Shown: one piece after another, positions 23,887-32,524 of the stretch | Layout of the letters: every line of letters starts with the position of its first letter | How positions within the stretch are numbered: the stretch's first letter is position 1 | From: Halobacillus_A sp043497005 | GTDB taxonomy: Bacteria > Bacillota > Bacilli > Bacillales > Halobacillaceae | Length of the DNA stretch: 64,000 bases | Direction: 5' to 3' | NCBI RefSeq assembly: GCF_043497005.1 | Contig: NZ_JBIEKE010000004.1 | Coordinates: 62,001 to 126,000 of the forward strand | The notes under the pieces: generated by a model | The model's database searches: none | The model's input: the letters and a program-made list of their open reading frames with translations, nothing else | Told to the model about the DNA's origin: nothing | Made by a program: the position numbers and the translations under genes

Positions 23887-24486
23887 TTATCTCCGTCGCG
23901 TCTGTAAAATCTCTTGAATAACATGCTGATAATAATTAAAGTCATGAGGACAAAAATGTTGAGGCAGCAACGTTTTGTTTTCCCCGTTCATAACCGATAT
24001 TGCTGACAAAAATGGTCGATTTTTCGATATCATACTTAAGAAGTCTTCAAGATCGATCTTCACTACATCTGTTACTTCTTCATTCATCAACAGGGGTAAT
24101 GCTTCATCAAAAGGAAATAAGTAAATGTGGCAAATTTCGCGATCATTGAACTTCTTCATCTTTAATTCTTCTTTATAAAAACCGGTATAGCTGATTTTTT
24201 CTTCTTCTAATTCCAGCCCTAACTCTTCATGGATTTCCCTCAGCCCGCCTTCTATCCGAGTTTCACCAATCCCGATATGACCTGCGGCTGTAATGTCATA
24301 CAAATTAGGGAAATCCTTCTTCACATTCGATCGCTTTTGAAAATAAATCATCGTTTGATTCCTGTCATGGCTGTAAAACCAGCAGTGGAAGCTTTCATGC
24401 CAATCTCCGTCGCGGTGAACTTCATCTCTATCTTTTTCACCTATGGGCGTTAACCAATCACTGAATATTTTTATAATTTCTCCCAT
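23887..24486 (-). CDS. NUDIX hydrolase
   Basis: A soluble enzyme of about 199 residues with a complete NUDIX box, GHIGIGETRIEGGLREIHEELGL (shown here only as the G-x5-E-x7-REUxEExGU pattern). It is preceded by ITAA and by an N-terminal region with HESFHCWFYSHD. This layout resembles the isopentenyl-diphosphate-isomerase-like NUDIX group, so a nucleoside or prenyl diphosphate substrate is possible. The start is uncertain: ATG 24486 lies 12-13 bases after AGGAG, while ATG 24510 has no site. It may be transcribed with the PLP enzyme gene. Confidence 0.82.
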   Translation of the reverse strand: MGEIIKIFSDWLTPIGEKDRDEVHRDGDWHESFHCWFYSHDRNQTMIYFQKRSNVKKDFPNLYDITAAGHIGIGETRIEGGLREIHEELGLELEEEKISYTGFYKEELKMKKFNDREICHIYLFPFDEALPLLMNEEVTDVVKIDLEDFLSMISKNRPFLSAISVMNGENKTLLPQHFCPHDFNYYQHVIQEILQTRRR

Positions 24487-24610
24487 ACGTTCATTATTTC
24501 TCCTCGCCATTATTTATATATTCATTAGTCTACCATATAACGACAAAATGCGAGGAAAATCGTTTAAAATTCTCCCCTTTAGTAAAACTAGATAAAAGGA
24601 GGTTTATGAG

Positions 24611-24784
24611 ATGAACAGAAAAAATAAGCGTGTAAATAAAGAGGATACTTCGAACGAAGCAGCTGAACTCTTTGCCCATCCATCCAATTTCAGTCAAGCA
24701 TTTACCCACCCTCATAAAGAAGATAATGAAGAATCAGAATCAGATGCTTTACTTAATCACTATCTCGATCATGATAAAAAGTAA
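24611..24784 (+). CDS. Small hydrophilic protein, 57 aa
   Basis: An ATG at 24611, eight bases after AAAGGAGG, opens a 57-residue frame: a basic start (NRKNKRVNKEDTSNEAAELF), then a His- and Asp/Glu-rich remainder (HPSNFSQAFTHPHKEDNEES, LLNHYLDHDKK). The ideal ribosome binding site and lack of overlap with other genes support it. The family is not recognised. R3 copy 2 follows its stop and could be its terminator. Confidence 0.6.
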   Translation: MNRKNKRVNKEDTSNEAAELFAHPSNFSQAFTHPHKEDNEESESDALLNHYLDHDKK

Positions 24785-24790
24785 ACCTGG

Positions 24791-24868
24791 CTGGGAGAAA
24801 ACTGAATAAAGCATGAAATCATCCGAACGATCTTGTAGAAATCAGTTCGGATGATTTATATAAAGAAT
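24791..24868 (+). repeat. Dispersed hairpin repeat R3, copy 2
   Basis: GGGAGAAAACTGAATAAAGC is followed by a 13-bp perfect stem, AAATCATCCGAAC (24816-24828) / GTTCGGATGATTT (24845-24857). A tail shared with copy 4 continues at 24875-24901 (CTCCGTCAAAA, TTCACTTTC) and near 24998 (TGAGCTGC). The remaining 24902-25129 holds no gene. Confidence 0.8.
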
Positions 24869-25129
24869 TACACCCTCGCTCCGTCAAAACACTTCACTTT
24901 CGATGGACACGACCTCAAATCCCTCGATAAGTTAAAAATGCTTAACTGCGGGCTCATCGATTTCCGCTGTCCCAGGACTCTTTGTTTTTCGTGCGCTCAT
25001 GAGCTGCATTTATACAATGTTCTATTTTGACATCTCAACTTTACTTAATCTTATTTTTCACTTCATAATACTTCAAAATCTGCTATCATTTATGGAAGAG
25101 AAACCCATTTCAAGAAAGGACGTTGATAA

Positions 25130-26545
25130 ATGCATCACAAAACGAAATGGTTCACTTTTGTTATACTTTTAGTTAGTTTTGCCTTAGCCGTTCAATGGAG
25201 TATGAGTGATAAAGACAATGCCACAGAAAAGTTAAAAGTCTTTCAAAATCCGAGTCCAGATGAAATTGATCTTCCAAATGAAATTGAAGAAGTGGAGAAC
25301 CGAGAGGACATTGATGAATTTTATGAAGATCAGATACACGGATATAAAAAAGCCAAAAATCTTAATATTGTTCAATCTCTTGACCAATCTTTTAAGATAC
25401 CCGAACACGAAGGTACTTTAACAATCGATGAGGTTTGGTACACACAGCAACAGATTTTTATGTACTATAGTGTTGATTTAAAGATTTTTGAAGAAAAAGA
25501 ATATACGCCTTCTCTCCCCTTCTTCGAGATTTCCAGAGTTAACATAGCAAATAAAGGTCAGCTGCCGACTCAAACACGCCCTATTTTTAACAGCAACTCA
25601 AATGATTCGCACTATAAAATATATGATGGCAAATTATATGGTTTAGCTCACTTAGATCGCTTAGAACAAGAAGGTTTGGAACATCAATCTATTCAAAACG
25701 GTCAAGATGCTTCATTAAATGAAGCAGCCCCTACAACGTTTCGATTAGAAATGGAAGATGGGTTTCATAAAACGGAAGAACAGCCGATCAGCTATACATA
25801 TGAACCAGGGCAAGAAATTTTACATACAGAAGAATTCCACCAAACGTACAAAAAAGATGGTTTAACCGTCCGGCCAAAGAAAATCGAGTTTGGCATTATG
25901 AGCAGTAAAATAATGTTTGAAATTGAGCATGAAGACTATCCAATTACAAACTTAAATGGCACCTTACATATGGATGATCAAAGCTTTTCTTTAGCTCATA
26001 TTTGGCAGCGTGACGAAAATTCCCAGATCTTTGAATCTCAGGTCCCCCCTGCTTCAGATATTCCACAATCCTTAAGACTTGATTTAAAAACAGTGACAAT
26101 GGTTCGTGAGGAGGAGTATTCGCTAGAAATAGATGTAAGTGATTATGATAAAGCTGTAGAAGAAGGTGATCGGGCAACCATTCTAGTAGAGGAAAAAATA
26201 GGAGAACATCTAAACACTGATATTATCTTAGACGAAAAAGTTTATGATACCTCCATGACCTCTCAATTTCGATTGTCATTTGAACCGAAAGAAACCAGTG
26301 AGTCTTTCTATTTAAGTTCGCAGTCTGCCCATTTTGGAACGTCGTTAAATCATAAAGACGACCTTCTTGCAACTATAGATGGAGAAGAGATCAACCCTCA
26401 GCCAGGTATGGGATATGACGGCCAAAACACAGTCTTAGACGTAAATAGTTACTCTCTTAAAGGGTCAGAAAAACTGCGGTTAAATTTCAAAAAAACACCC
26501 ATCTCTAAGAATATCAATTTCTCAGCAGAAATAAAGGTAGACTAA
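25130..26545 (+). CDS. Membrane-anchored extracytoplasmic protein of unknown function
   Basis: A 471-residue protein with one N-terminal hydrophobic segment (residues about 7-22, TFVILLVSFALAVQW) and a large acidic outside part of beta-rich sequence. The stretch GTLTIDEVWYTQQQIFMYYS resembles the start of DUF4179-type domains found on anti-sigma-like surface proteins, but no sigma gene is adjacent. Acidity is in line with a halophile's exported proteins. AAGGACG lies upstream of the ATG. Role unknown. Confidence 0.65.
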   Translation: MHHKTKWFTFVILLVSFALAVQWSMSDKDNATEKLKVFQNPSPDEIDLPNEIEEVENREDIDEFYEDQIHGYKKAKNLNIVQSLDQSFKIPEHEGTLTIDEVWYTQQQIFMYYSVDLKIFEEKEYTPSLPFFEISRVNIANKGQLPTQTRPIFNSNSNDSHYKIYDGKLYGLAHLDRLEQEGLEHQSIQNGQDASLNEAAPTTFRLEMEDGFHKTEEQPISYTYEPGQEILHTEEFHQTYKKDGLTVRPKKIEFGIMSSKIMFEIEHEDYPITNLNGTLHMDDQSFSLAHIWQRDENSQIFESQVPPASDIPQSLRLDLKTVTMVREEEYSLEIDVSDYDKAVEEGDRATILVEEKIGEHLNTDIILDEKVYDTSMTSQFRLSFEPKETSESFYLSSQSAHFGTSLNHKDDLLATIDGEEINPQPGMGYDGQNTVLDVNSYSLKGSEKLRLNFKKTPISKNINFSAEIKVD

Positions 26546-26604
26546 TCATCCCCTCTAAAATGGGGAAGGAAAACGGCGGCTTATTGTTTACCGTTTCTTC
26601 TCCC

Positions 26605-27384
26605 TTATTTATTTTTGTGTACGTAAGATCGCTTAAAAAAATCTATGACGGCTTGATTAACCACGTCGCTATGAGTTGCAGGCAGCTGATGATAAGCTTT
26701 ATCTACTACCACTAAATTAGCTTGAGGACATGAATGGTAAAAGGGGGCTTGGTGATTAATCCATTCTGCCCGGGTTCCGTACAATAATAATAACGGCATA
26801 GATAGCTTGTATAATTGACGTGTGCAGTCATACGTTAAGGAATTACGGTAAAATGCATACCATACGTCAACATCAGACTTTAGAATATGATGAAATTGCT
26901 CAACTTTAGTCTCATGATGTTTAAAATGGGAGCTGCTCAATAGTCTAGCCAGTGATAACGGATTGTGCTTCAGCCATTTCATTCCAGCTAAAAACTCAAG
27001 TTTTAAAAGTCTCGTGTTCACTTTCGGAAAAGCGCCGGACAAAATTAATCCTTTTACCCTATCAGGAAATTGAATCGCAAATTCCTGTGCGACTGACCCT
27101 CCTGCAGAGTAACCAAATATAAACACTTGGTCTAATTTCAAATGATCCACTAATTCCAATAATTCTTTGGCATAATCTTCAATTCCAGGGTTTCCAGTGA
27201 GTGTATCTGAATCTCCGTGGCCGCTTAAGTCAGGCAGAATCAATCGAAAATGCTGACTGAGCTCATGTTGATACGCAAATACTTTTCTTCCCATCCCCGG
27301 TGGATGAATGAATATAAGGGCGTGGCCAACCCCTTGATCTTCATAAAAAATACGCTGTCCGTCTTCATTGATGAAATACCCCAT
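26605..27384 (-). CDS. Alpha/beta fold hydrolase
   Basis: A 259-residue soluble hydrolase. It has HPPGMGRK (oxyanion turn), LPDLSGHGDSD, the nucleophile elbow GYSAGGS and a late His (VDKAYHQLPATH). This is the general epoxide hydrolase/esterase type; the substrate cannot be told. The second ATG (27382-27384) has AGGGG six bases upstream and is preferred over one two codons earlier. It converges with the preceding gene. Confidence 0.82.
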   Translation of the reverse strand: MGYFINEDGQRIFYEDQGVGHALIFIHPPGMGRKVFAYQHELSQHFRLILPDLSGHGDSDTLTGNPGIEDYAKELLELVDHLKLDQVFIFGYSAGGSVAQEFAIQFPDRVKGLILSGAFPKVNTRLLKLEFLAGMKWLKHNPLSLARLLSSSHFKHHETKVEQFHHILKSDVDVWYAFYRNSLTYDCTRQLYKLSMPLLLLYGTRAEWINHQAPFYHSCPQANLVVVDKAYHQLPATHSDVVNQAVIDFFKRSYVHKNK

Positions 27385-27572
27385 ACACATCCCCTACTTT
27401 TTAGTAATTTCATGCTGCTTAGTGTTTCCTTTTCTCCTTTAACCATTCACCGGATGTGAAAACTCAATGAACATTTACACGAACGCCTTTTTCTTCTCAA
27501 TTAGTAAATTGACACCTTGATTCCAGCAGTCGTAAACTATAAGAAGGTACATAGAAGTGAGAGGAGTTTCTT

Positions 27573-28160
27573 ATGAAGAATCAACGTTTTCTTATTGCTT
27601 TATTATTTATAACCTTGACCATTTTACTGTCTGCATGCGGTGAAAAAGAACTCGAGGACCCTTTGGAATGGGAAATTGATAACATAAGCGGCGTAACACA
27701 ATCAGGTGAAGACTTTTCTGTCGATGACATGGAAGGTGATGTTTGGCTCGCGAACTTCATTTTCACATCATGCGATACCGTTTGCCCTCCAATGACTCGT
27801 AATATGAGTAAACTTCAAGATCAGTTGGAAGAAGAGGGAATTGAAGCAGAGATTGTTTCATTTAGCGTGGATCCTGAAGTAGACACCCCTGAAATGCTGA
27901 AGGAATTTGCCTCTGCACAAGATGCTGACTTTTCTAACTGGTCCTTTATTACCGGTTACTCTCAGGAAGAAATTGAAGAGTTTGCTCAAGAAAGCTTTCG
28001 TACCGTTGCCCAGAAACCAGAAGGAGCCGAGCAAGTATCACATGGGTCATCTTTTTTCCTGGTCGACCAGAACAATCAGGTAATGAAACACTATAAAGGG
28101 GACACAGATGTCCCTTATGAAGATATTATTGAAGATACTGAAATCTTAGCTGAACAATAA
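27573..28160 (+). CDS. ypmQ: SCO1/SenC-family copper chaperone lipoprotein
   Basis: A thioredoxin-fold protein of 195 residues that helps assemble the CuA centre of cytochrome c oxidase. The lipobox LLSAC places lipid-modified Cys22 outside the membrane. Copper ligands are Cys67 and Cys71 in TSCDTVCPP and the late His in QVSHGSSFF. The size matches B. subtilis BsSco (YpmQ). A promoter-like TTGACA (27509-27514) with TAAACT at 18 bp lies upstream, and GAGAGGAG precedes the ATG. It is monocistronic with a clear terminator. Confidence 0.92.
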   Translation: MKNQRFLIALLFITLTILLSACGEKELEDPLEWEIDNISGVTQSGEDFSVDDMEGDVWLANFIFTSCDTVCPPMTRNMSKLQDQLEEEGIEAEIVSFSVDPEVDTPEMLKEFASAQDADFSNWSFITGYSQEEIEEFAQESFRTVAQKPEGAEQVSHGSSFFLVDQNNQVMKHYKGDTDVPYEDIIEDTEILAEQ

Positions 28161-28189
28161 AAAAACGAGCAGCATATGCTCGTTTTTTT
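28158..28189. terminator. Bidirectional terminator between sco and the ECF sigma gene
   Basis: The 11-bp stem AAAAACGAGCA / TGCTCGTTTTT lies between convergent genes. Confidence 0.85.
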
Positions 28190-28195
28190 GCCAAT

Positions 28196-28717
28196 TTAGC
28201 TATGTGCAGCAGCCAATTCTTTTATCTCTCCACTTATGTGATCTCTTGCCCGTTTCATTCGGGTTTTTAAAGTATTTTCATTTAAGTGGAGAACATGAGA
28301 CATTTGTTTTACAGATAAATCACCAAAATAATACAAGTACACAGCTTTATGATAATCCGGCTTCAAATGGTCAATAGCTTCATGAATCTGGCCGTATTCT
28401 TCTTTTTCCACAATTATGTCTAAAGGATTACTCTCCTCGTCCTCCTGACAATGCAGCCATTGATCTTCCCACGGAGTTACGTTACGTTTTGTGTAGCTTC
28501 GCAAATAGTCTTTACAGTGATTGATCATAATTCGGAACACCCAAGCTTTAAGATTATTGCCTTTCTTAAACAGATCAAATCTCTCATAAGCCTTCAGCAA
28601 TGCTTCCTGAACCATGTCTTCAGCTGTCATCTGTTCTTTTACATAGCATCTTGCTGTTCTCAGCAATGCGCCGTAATGATTTTCGACAATTTCATTAAGA
28701 TGCTGCTCTCGATTCAT
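28196..28717 (-). CDS. ECF-type RNA polymerase sigma factor
   Basis: A sigma factor of 173 residues with region 2 (LLRTARCYVKEQMTAEDMVQ, EALLKAYERFDLF, WVFRIMINHCKDYLR) and region 4 (IDHLKPDYHKAVYLYYFGDL, VLHLNENTLKTRMKRARD). I chose ATG 28715-28717, preceded by AAGGTGA at five bases, over an upstream ATG at 28735 that has none. No anti-sigma gene is next to it on either side; the neighbours point away or converge. Its regulon is unknown. Confidence 0.86.
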   Translation of the reverse strand: MNREQHLNEIVENHYGALLRTARCYVKEQMTAEDMVQEALLKAYERFDLFKKGNNLKAWVFRIMINHCKDYLRSYTKRNVTPWEDQWLHCQEDEESNPLDIIVEKEEYGQIHEAIDHLKPDYHKAVYLYYFGDLSVKQMSHVLHLNENTLKTRMKRARDHISGEIKELAAAHS

Positions 28718-28980
28718 GCCCATCACCTTGTCCATTCCAATAGTATTTCAATATTTCCTTTTTTTATCGTACAATATTCCTATCGAATAAAAATCTTGTT
28801 TTTGTACTATTATCCTTAAACAATTTAGCAATTTTTCCATAAATGGCACTCATTCAGTTGCTTTCTTTCTTTATTTTTACAGGAAATTGATATGAGTAGT
28901 TCATTATACCTAATTAGAAGCGACAAAATTTTTCCTGTTTTACAATGAACAGTAATCGAAAAAGAGAGGAGCGAAGACAG

Positions 28981-30249
28981 ATGGATATTGGGCGCAGGAT
29001 AAACATCTATCGCAAATTAAACCAAATGACATTACATGATTTATCTGGGGAAGCGATTTCCACAGCGCACTTGAGTAAAGTTGAAAATGGATATCGCCGC
29101 CCTGGAGAATCGACGTTAAAAAAAATATCCAATTCCTTAAACCTCCCCTTTGCCTTCTTCGACAATTTTGAAGAAGAAGATCCTGAGGTTCATCATGTTC
29201 TCACTCAACTGGAGCAGTTTATTATTACTCAAGTTGAAAAAGCTACACCGCTTGTAGATACGATCGTTGAGAACTATTACGACTACCTATCCAATGTCCA
29301 TCAAGAAATTTACTTTTTACTGCTTAAATGTGCTTTTTACTGCAAAACAAAAGACTATTCGAAAGCCAGGAAAGTTTATGATACATATGTCCAGCCTTTT
29401 ATTGATGAAGACGATATCGATAAAACACCTTTATATGTGCAAAATGCTTATCATTATTGTGAAGGCATTCGTCATTATCAAAAGTCTGATTTTCAATCAA
29501 GCCTTGCTCATTACAAGAACTTTCGACTGGAGAAACAGCCTCTAAGTGTAAAAGCAGCGCTGACTTATAATATAGCAGTCTTATCAAATGCTGTAGGGAA
29601 TTATCGTCAAGCCATCACCTTTAGTTATGAAGCTTTAGGTTACTACGAAAACTTGAAACAGCACCAACAGGCGGCTATGGTGTATAACTTAATTGGAGTC
29701 ATCTATTTAAATAAAGAAGAATTTAGTAAGTCAATGGAATATTTAACTCAAGCACAACAACTCGCGAAAGAGTTTAAAAATTTTCGGTTATTAACTCAAG
29801 TGCTTCATAACAAAGGAGTGGTTATGAGAAAAGATGGGGCTAATCATGAGGCGTGTGAGTTCTTAGAGGAATCTCTAGCGTTAAAAGAAGCAGAAGGATT
29901 AAAAGCTAATAAACAAATTTCTTACCATTCCTTGTGTAAAGCCTACCTTAATTTAGATCGATTAGAAAACGCCTATGAGATTTTTGCAAAAGCTAAATCT
30001 GAAGTGATTAAGACATCAGATTATTATTACCTTCTGGAAGCTTTTCTTGAATACTATAAAAAAACAAATCAAGGTAAGATGTACCAAAGAAGTTTAGAAG
30101 AATGTATTGATTTCTTTGAACAAGATGCTGATCAAGAACCTTTAGAAACATTGTACTTAAAGCTTGGTGATTACTTATATGAAACAGGTAAATACAAACG
30201 AGCGGCCGACTGTTACCTTTTACATATTAAGCAGACGCGTCCTTGTTAG
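28981..30249 (+). CDS. HTH-TPR regulator of the RRNPP (PlcR/Rap-like) type
   Basis: A 422-residue regulator. Residues about 1-60 are an XRE helix-turn-helix (RRINIYRKLNQMTLHDLSGE, AHLSKVENGYRRPGEST). The remainder is a string of TPR-like helices (KAALTYNIAVLSNAVGNYRQ, AAMVYNLIGVIYLNKEEFSK, YLKLGDYLYETGKYKRAADC). This is the architecture of peptide-sensing RRNPP regulators such as PlcR, NprR and AimR. Many are followed by a short exported peptide gene; I found none with a signal sequence within 200 bases downstream, so peptide sensing is only possible. ATG 28981 with GAGGAG upstream is preferred over ATG 28945. Confidence 0.8.
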   Translation: MDIGRRINIYRKLNQMTLHDLSGEAISTAHLSKVENGYRRPGESTLKKISNSLNLPFAFFDNFEEEDPEVHHVLTQLEQFIITQVEKATPLVDTIVENYYDYLSNVHQEIYFLLLKCAFYCKTKDYSKARKVYDTYVQPFIDEDDIDKTPLYVQNAYHYCEGIRHYQKSDFQSSLAHYKNFRLEKQPLSVKAALTYNIAVLSNAVGNYRQAITFSYEALGYYENLKQHQQAAMVYNLIGVIYLNKEEFSKSMEYLTQAQQLAKEFKNFRLLTQVLHNKGVVMRKDGANHEACEFLEESLALKEAEGLKANKQISYHSLCKAYLNLDRLENAYEIFAKAKSEVIKTSDYYYLLEAFLEYYKKTNQGKMYQRSLEECIDFFEQDADQEPLETLYLKLGDYLYETGKYKRAADCYLLHIKQTRPC

Positions 30250-30450
30250 TAGGCTCCTCAGACATGGATAAACCTCAGCACCTGTTTCATTCTACAGGGA
30301 CTGAGGCTGTAATTTTAATTAAATATTGTATAGAAGCTATTGATGACGGAGAGAGATTAACTCGTTTTAATCGGTAGTGCAGGCGCAACTGGAGTCGATG
30401 CTTTAGCAAAGTCTAAAGTGCAGATATGCTTAATCACATGCGCTCCTCCA

Positions 30451-31359
30451 TTAATTAAAGACAGACTGAAAAAATTCAGTAAGTGCATCAAAAAACTCCT
30501 GTATCGCATTTGATAAGTTATCCCAGAATCCTTCATCATTAAGGATGTCCTGGAGGCCGCCCGTCAATTCATCAAGCTGATTTTTCACATCATCAAAGTT
30601 TATATTTAAGTTACGCATTTGATCGAATAAATCAATTAAGCGCTGACGATCTTCTTCACTAAGTTCAATATTCAAATTACTAAGCTGTTCTTCTACGATT
30701 TGTTCAACCTCTTCTTTCGTAGCGGGATTTTGTTCAGCTATAGCTTTCTTAATTTCTGTTAATAATTCACTAACCTCAGCTTCATCCACACCCTCTTCGT
30801 CCGCAAGAGAAGTGGCTACGTCGAGTTCTTCATTTGCCACTTTCATTCGATCTTCATCTAAAGAAACTCCCTTAGCGTCATAAGCTTTATATATACCTGT
30901 AAGAGCAGAGTGACCACTTACTTGAACGGAAGAGGCTACAAGCACATCAGCATTCTCGACTCCTGCTGTTAACAGAGCATTGTGATACATTTCTTTTGTT
31001 ACTTTGGTAATGTTATCTGGCGTGGCGATCTCAATATTGATTCCTTCTCCATCATCTTGATGGATGATTTTCACCGAAGAATACATATTGGAATTCGGAT
31101 TACCACCGATGTAATTTGCAATATCTTGACCTGTGACGGTAAACTCATCAACTTCGTCATGCTGATCCACTTCCAGTAAATCAGTAACTTCACTTTTCTG
31201 TGCATCGGATAAAGCATCTCCATAAACAACGATAGGCAATCCTAATTTCTCATTAATCCCTTCATTACCATTGCCTGTGGAAGCTTGTACTCCTTGCGGA
31301 ATGACAGAAGTCAACATCAATATGAACGACAACAAAAACAAGCCGATATGATTTTTCAT
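30451..31359 (-). CDS. DUF1002 secreted protein
   Basis: A 302-residue exported protein with a signal peptide (residues 1-26, ending VQAS). The DUF1002 region contains VYGDALSDAQKSEVTDLLEV, GQDIANYIGGNPNSNMYSSV and NALLTAGVENADVLVASSVQ, with SGHSALTGIYKAYD. The C-terminal half is helical and acidic (EQIVEEQLSNLNIELSEEDR). The function of DUF1002 proteins is not known. It ends with a run of aromatic residues (FFDALTEFFQSVF). The gap 30250-30450 carries only a short plus-strand open stretch that I could not assign. Confidence 0.88.
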   Translation of the reverse strand: MKNHIGLFLLSFILMLTSVIPQGVQASTGNGNEGINEKLGLPIVVYGDALSDAQKSEVTDLLEVDQHDEVDEFTVTGQDIANYIGGNPNSNMYSSVKIIHQDDGEGINIEIATPDNITKVTKEMYHNALLTAGVENADVLVASSVQVSGHSALTGIYKAYDAKGVSLDEDRMKVANEELDVATSLADEEGVDEAEVSELLTEIKKAIAEQNPATKEEVEQIVEEQLSNLNIELSEEDRQRLIDLFDQMRNLNINFDDVKNQLDELTGGLQDILNDEGFWDNLSNAIQEFFDALTEFFQSVFN

Positions 31360-31524
31360 TATGTTCGTCCCCTTAGTTTATAGATTCAAACTTATTTACG
31401 ATTATGCTAAACTTAACTTTTATTATACTTATTTTCTTTTATTTGGCACCTACTTTTTTGGATTATTTTCCCGCTTCTATTTTTACGTATTGACCGTGTA
31501 TAAGGTTTCAAAAGGAGTGACAAG

Positions 31525-31896
31525 ATGATTATTTTTAAGACAATGTCCCTATACATATTCGCTATTGGTTTGTTCTTAGCGGGGGTCACCCATTTTGTAT
31601 ATGATGAAGGCTTTGCAGTTATGATTCCAGACTTTGTCCCATATAAGCTTGAACTTGTTTATGTAACAGGAATCATGGAATGGATGCTCTCTCTTTTTCT
31701 CATATTTCCTCAGACTAGACGGGCAGCCGGTATTGCCACAGCTGTTTTTCTAGTAGCTGTCTTACCTGCCAATATCTATGCAGCCATTATAGGGGCCCCG
31801 GCTCCATGGGCTGAAGATACCAATCTTATTATGTTATGGCTGCGGCCGCTTTTCCAGCCTTTATTGATCTGGTGGGTGCTTGCTGCTTCGAAATAG
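31525..31896 (+). CDS. DoxX-family membrane protein
   Basis: A 123-residue protein with four membrane helices, as in the DoxX/DUF417-like group. Marks are the start IFAIGLFLAGVTHFVYDEGF, a central helix with Glu (VTGIMEWMLSLFLIFP) and the ending WLRPLFQPLLIWWVL. Related proteins take part in thiosulfate oxidation or redox protection in other organisms, but the role here is open. An AAAGGAG site precedes the ATG. It lies 61 bases ahead of the DJ-1 gene on the same strand, so the two may be co-transcribed. Confidence 0.82.
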   Translation: MIIFKTMSLYIFAIGLFLAGVTHFVYDEGFAVMIPDFVPYKLELVYVTGIMEWMLSLFLIFPQTRRAAGIATAVFLVAVLPANIYAAIIGAPAPWAEDTNLIMLWLRPLFQPLLIWWVLAASK

Positions 31897-31957
31897 TATC
31901 TTGGGTCGCCCATTATTTGATACACTACAAATAGATTAAAAATAAGGAGGCTTATTC

Positions 31958-32479
31958 GTGAGGTTAGAAAATAAGAAAGTCATTGCACTCGTAAGTAAAG
32001 ACTTTGAAGATTTAGAGTTATGGTATCCGGTTCTCCGCTTGCAAGAAGATGGTGCAGCCGTTCACCTTGTCGGCGAAAAAGCCGGCGCAGAATATCCTGG
32101 TAAATATGGCGTTCCTGCTACCGCTGATTATGCCTTTGAGGATATCAATCCTGCTGATTATGATGGCATTCTCGTTCCAGGCGGCTGGTCTCCGGACAAG
32201 CTTCGCCGCTATGACCGTGTGCTTGAAATGGTTCGTCATATGGATGAAAACAAAAAACCAATCGGCCAAATTTGCCATGCAGGCTGGGTACTGATCTCAG
32301 CTAACATCTTAGAAGGTAGAAAAGTTACCAGTACGCCTGGTATTAAAGATGATATGAAAAATGCCGGTGCCGAATGGTTTGATGAAGCCGTAATCGTCGA
32401 CGAACACATCGTTTCTGCTCGCCGTCCACCTGATCTTCCGCCTTACGCCAAAGCTTTTGCTGATCTATTAGCCAAATAA
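31958..32479 (+). CDS. DJ-1/PfpI family protein (YfkM/GSP18-like)
   Basis: A 173-residue class I glutamine amidotransferase-like protein. The nucleophile elbow is IGQICHAGWVL with the reactive Cys followed by His, and the family Gly-rich loop is ILVPGGWSPDKLRRYD. Members act as deglycases/glyoxalases or stress chaperones; B. subtilis YfkM and YraA are general stress proteins of this type. Here the start codon is GTG 31958, eight bases after AAGGAGG. A terminator follows within a few bases. Confidence 0.87.
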   Translation: MRLENKKVIALVSKDFEDLELWYPVLRLQEDGAAVHLVGEKAGAEYPGKYGVPATADYAFEDINPADYDGILVPGGWSPDKLRRYDRVLEMVRHMDENKKPIGQICHAGWVLISANILEGRKVTSTPGIKDDMKNAGAEWFDEAVIVDEHIVSARRPPDLPPYAKAFADLLAK

Positions 32480-32480
32480 T

Positions 32481-32516
32481 AAAATCACACCTTCAAAAAG
32501 AAGGTGTGATTTTTTA
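32481..32516. terminator. Bidirectional terminator after the DJ-1 gene
   Basis: A 14-bp perfect stem (AAAATCACACCTTC / GAAGGTGTGATTTT) between convergent genes. Confidence 0.88.
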
Positions 32517-32524
32517 AAACTTGT

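Noticed and set aside
30357..30539. A 60-codon minus-strand frame downstream of the DUF1002 gene
   Set aside because: It overlaps the DUF1002 gene end in another frame. A plus-strand stretch there (LVLIGSAGATGVDALAKSK) looks coding-like but has no start, site or recognised family.
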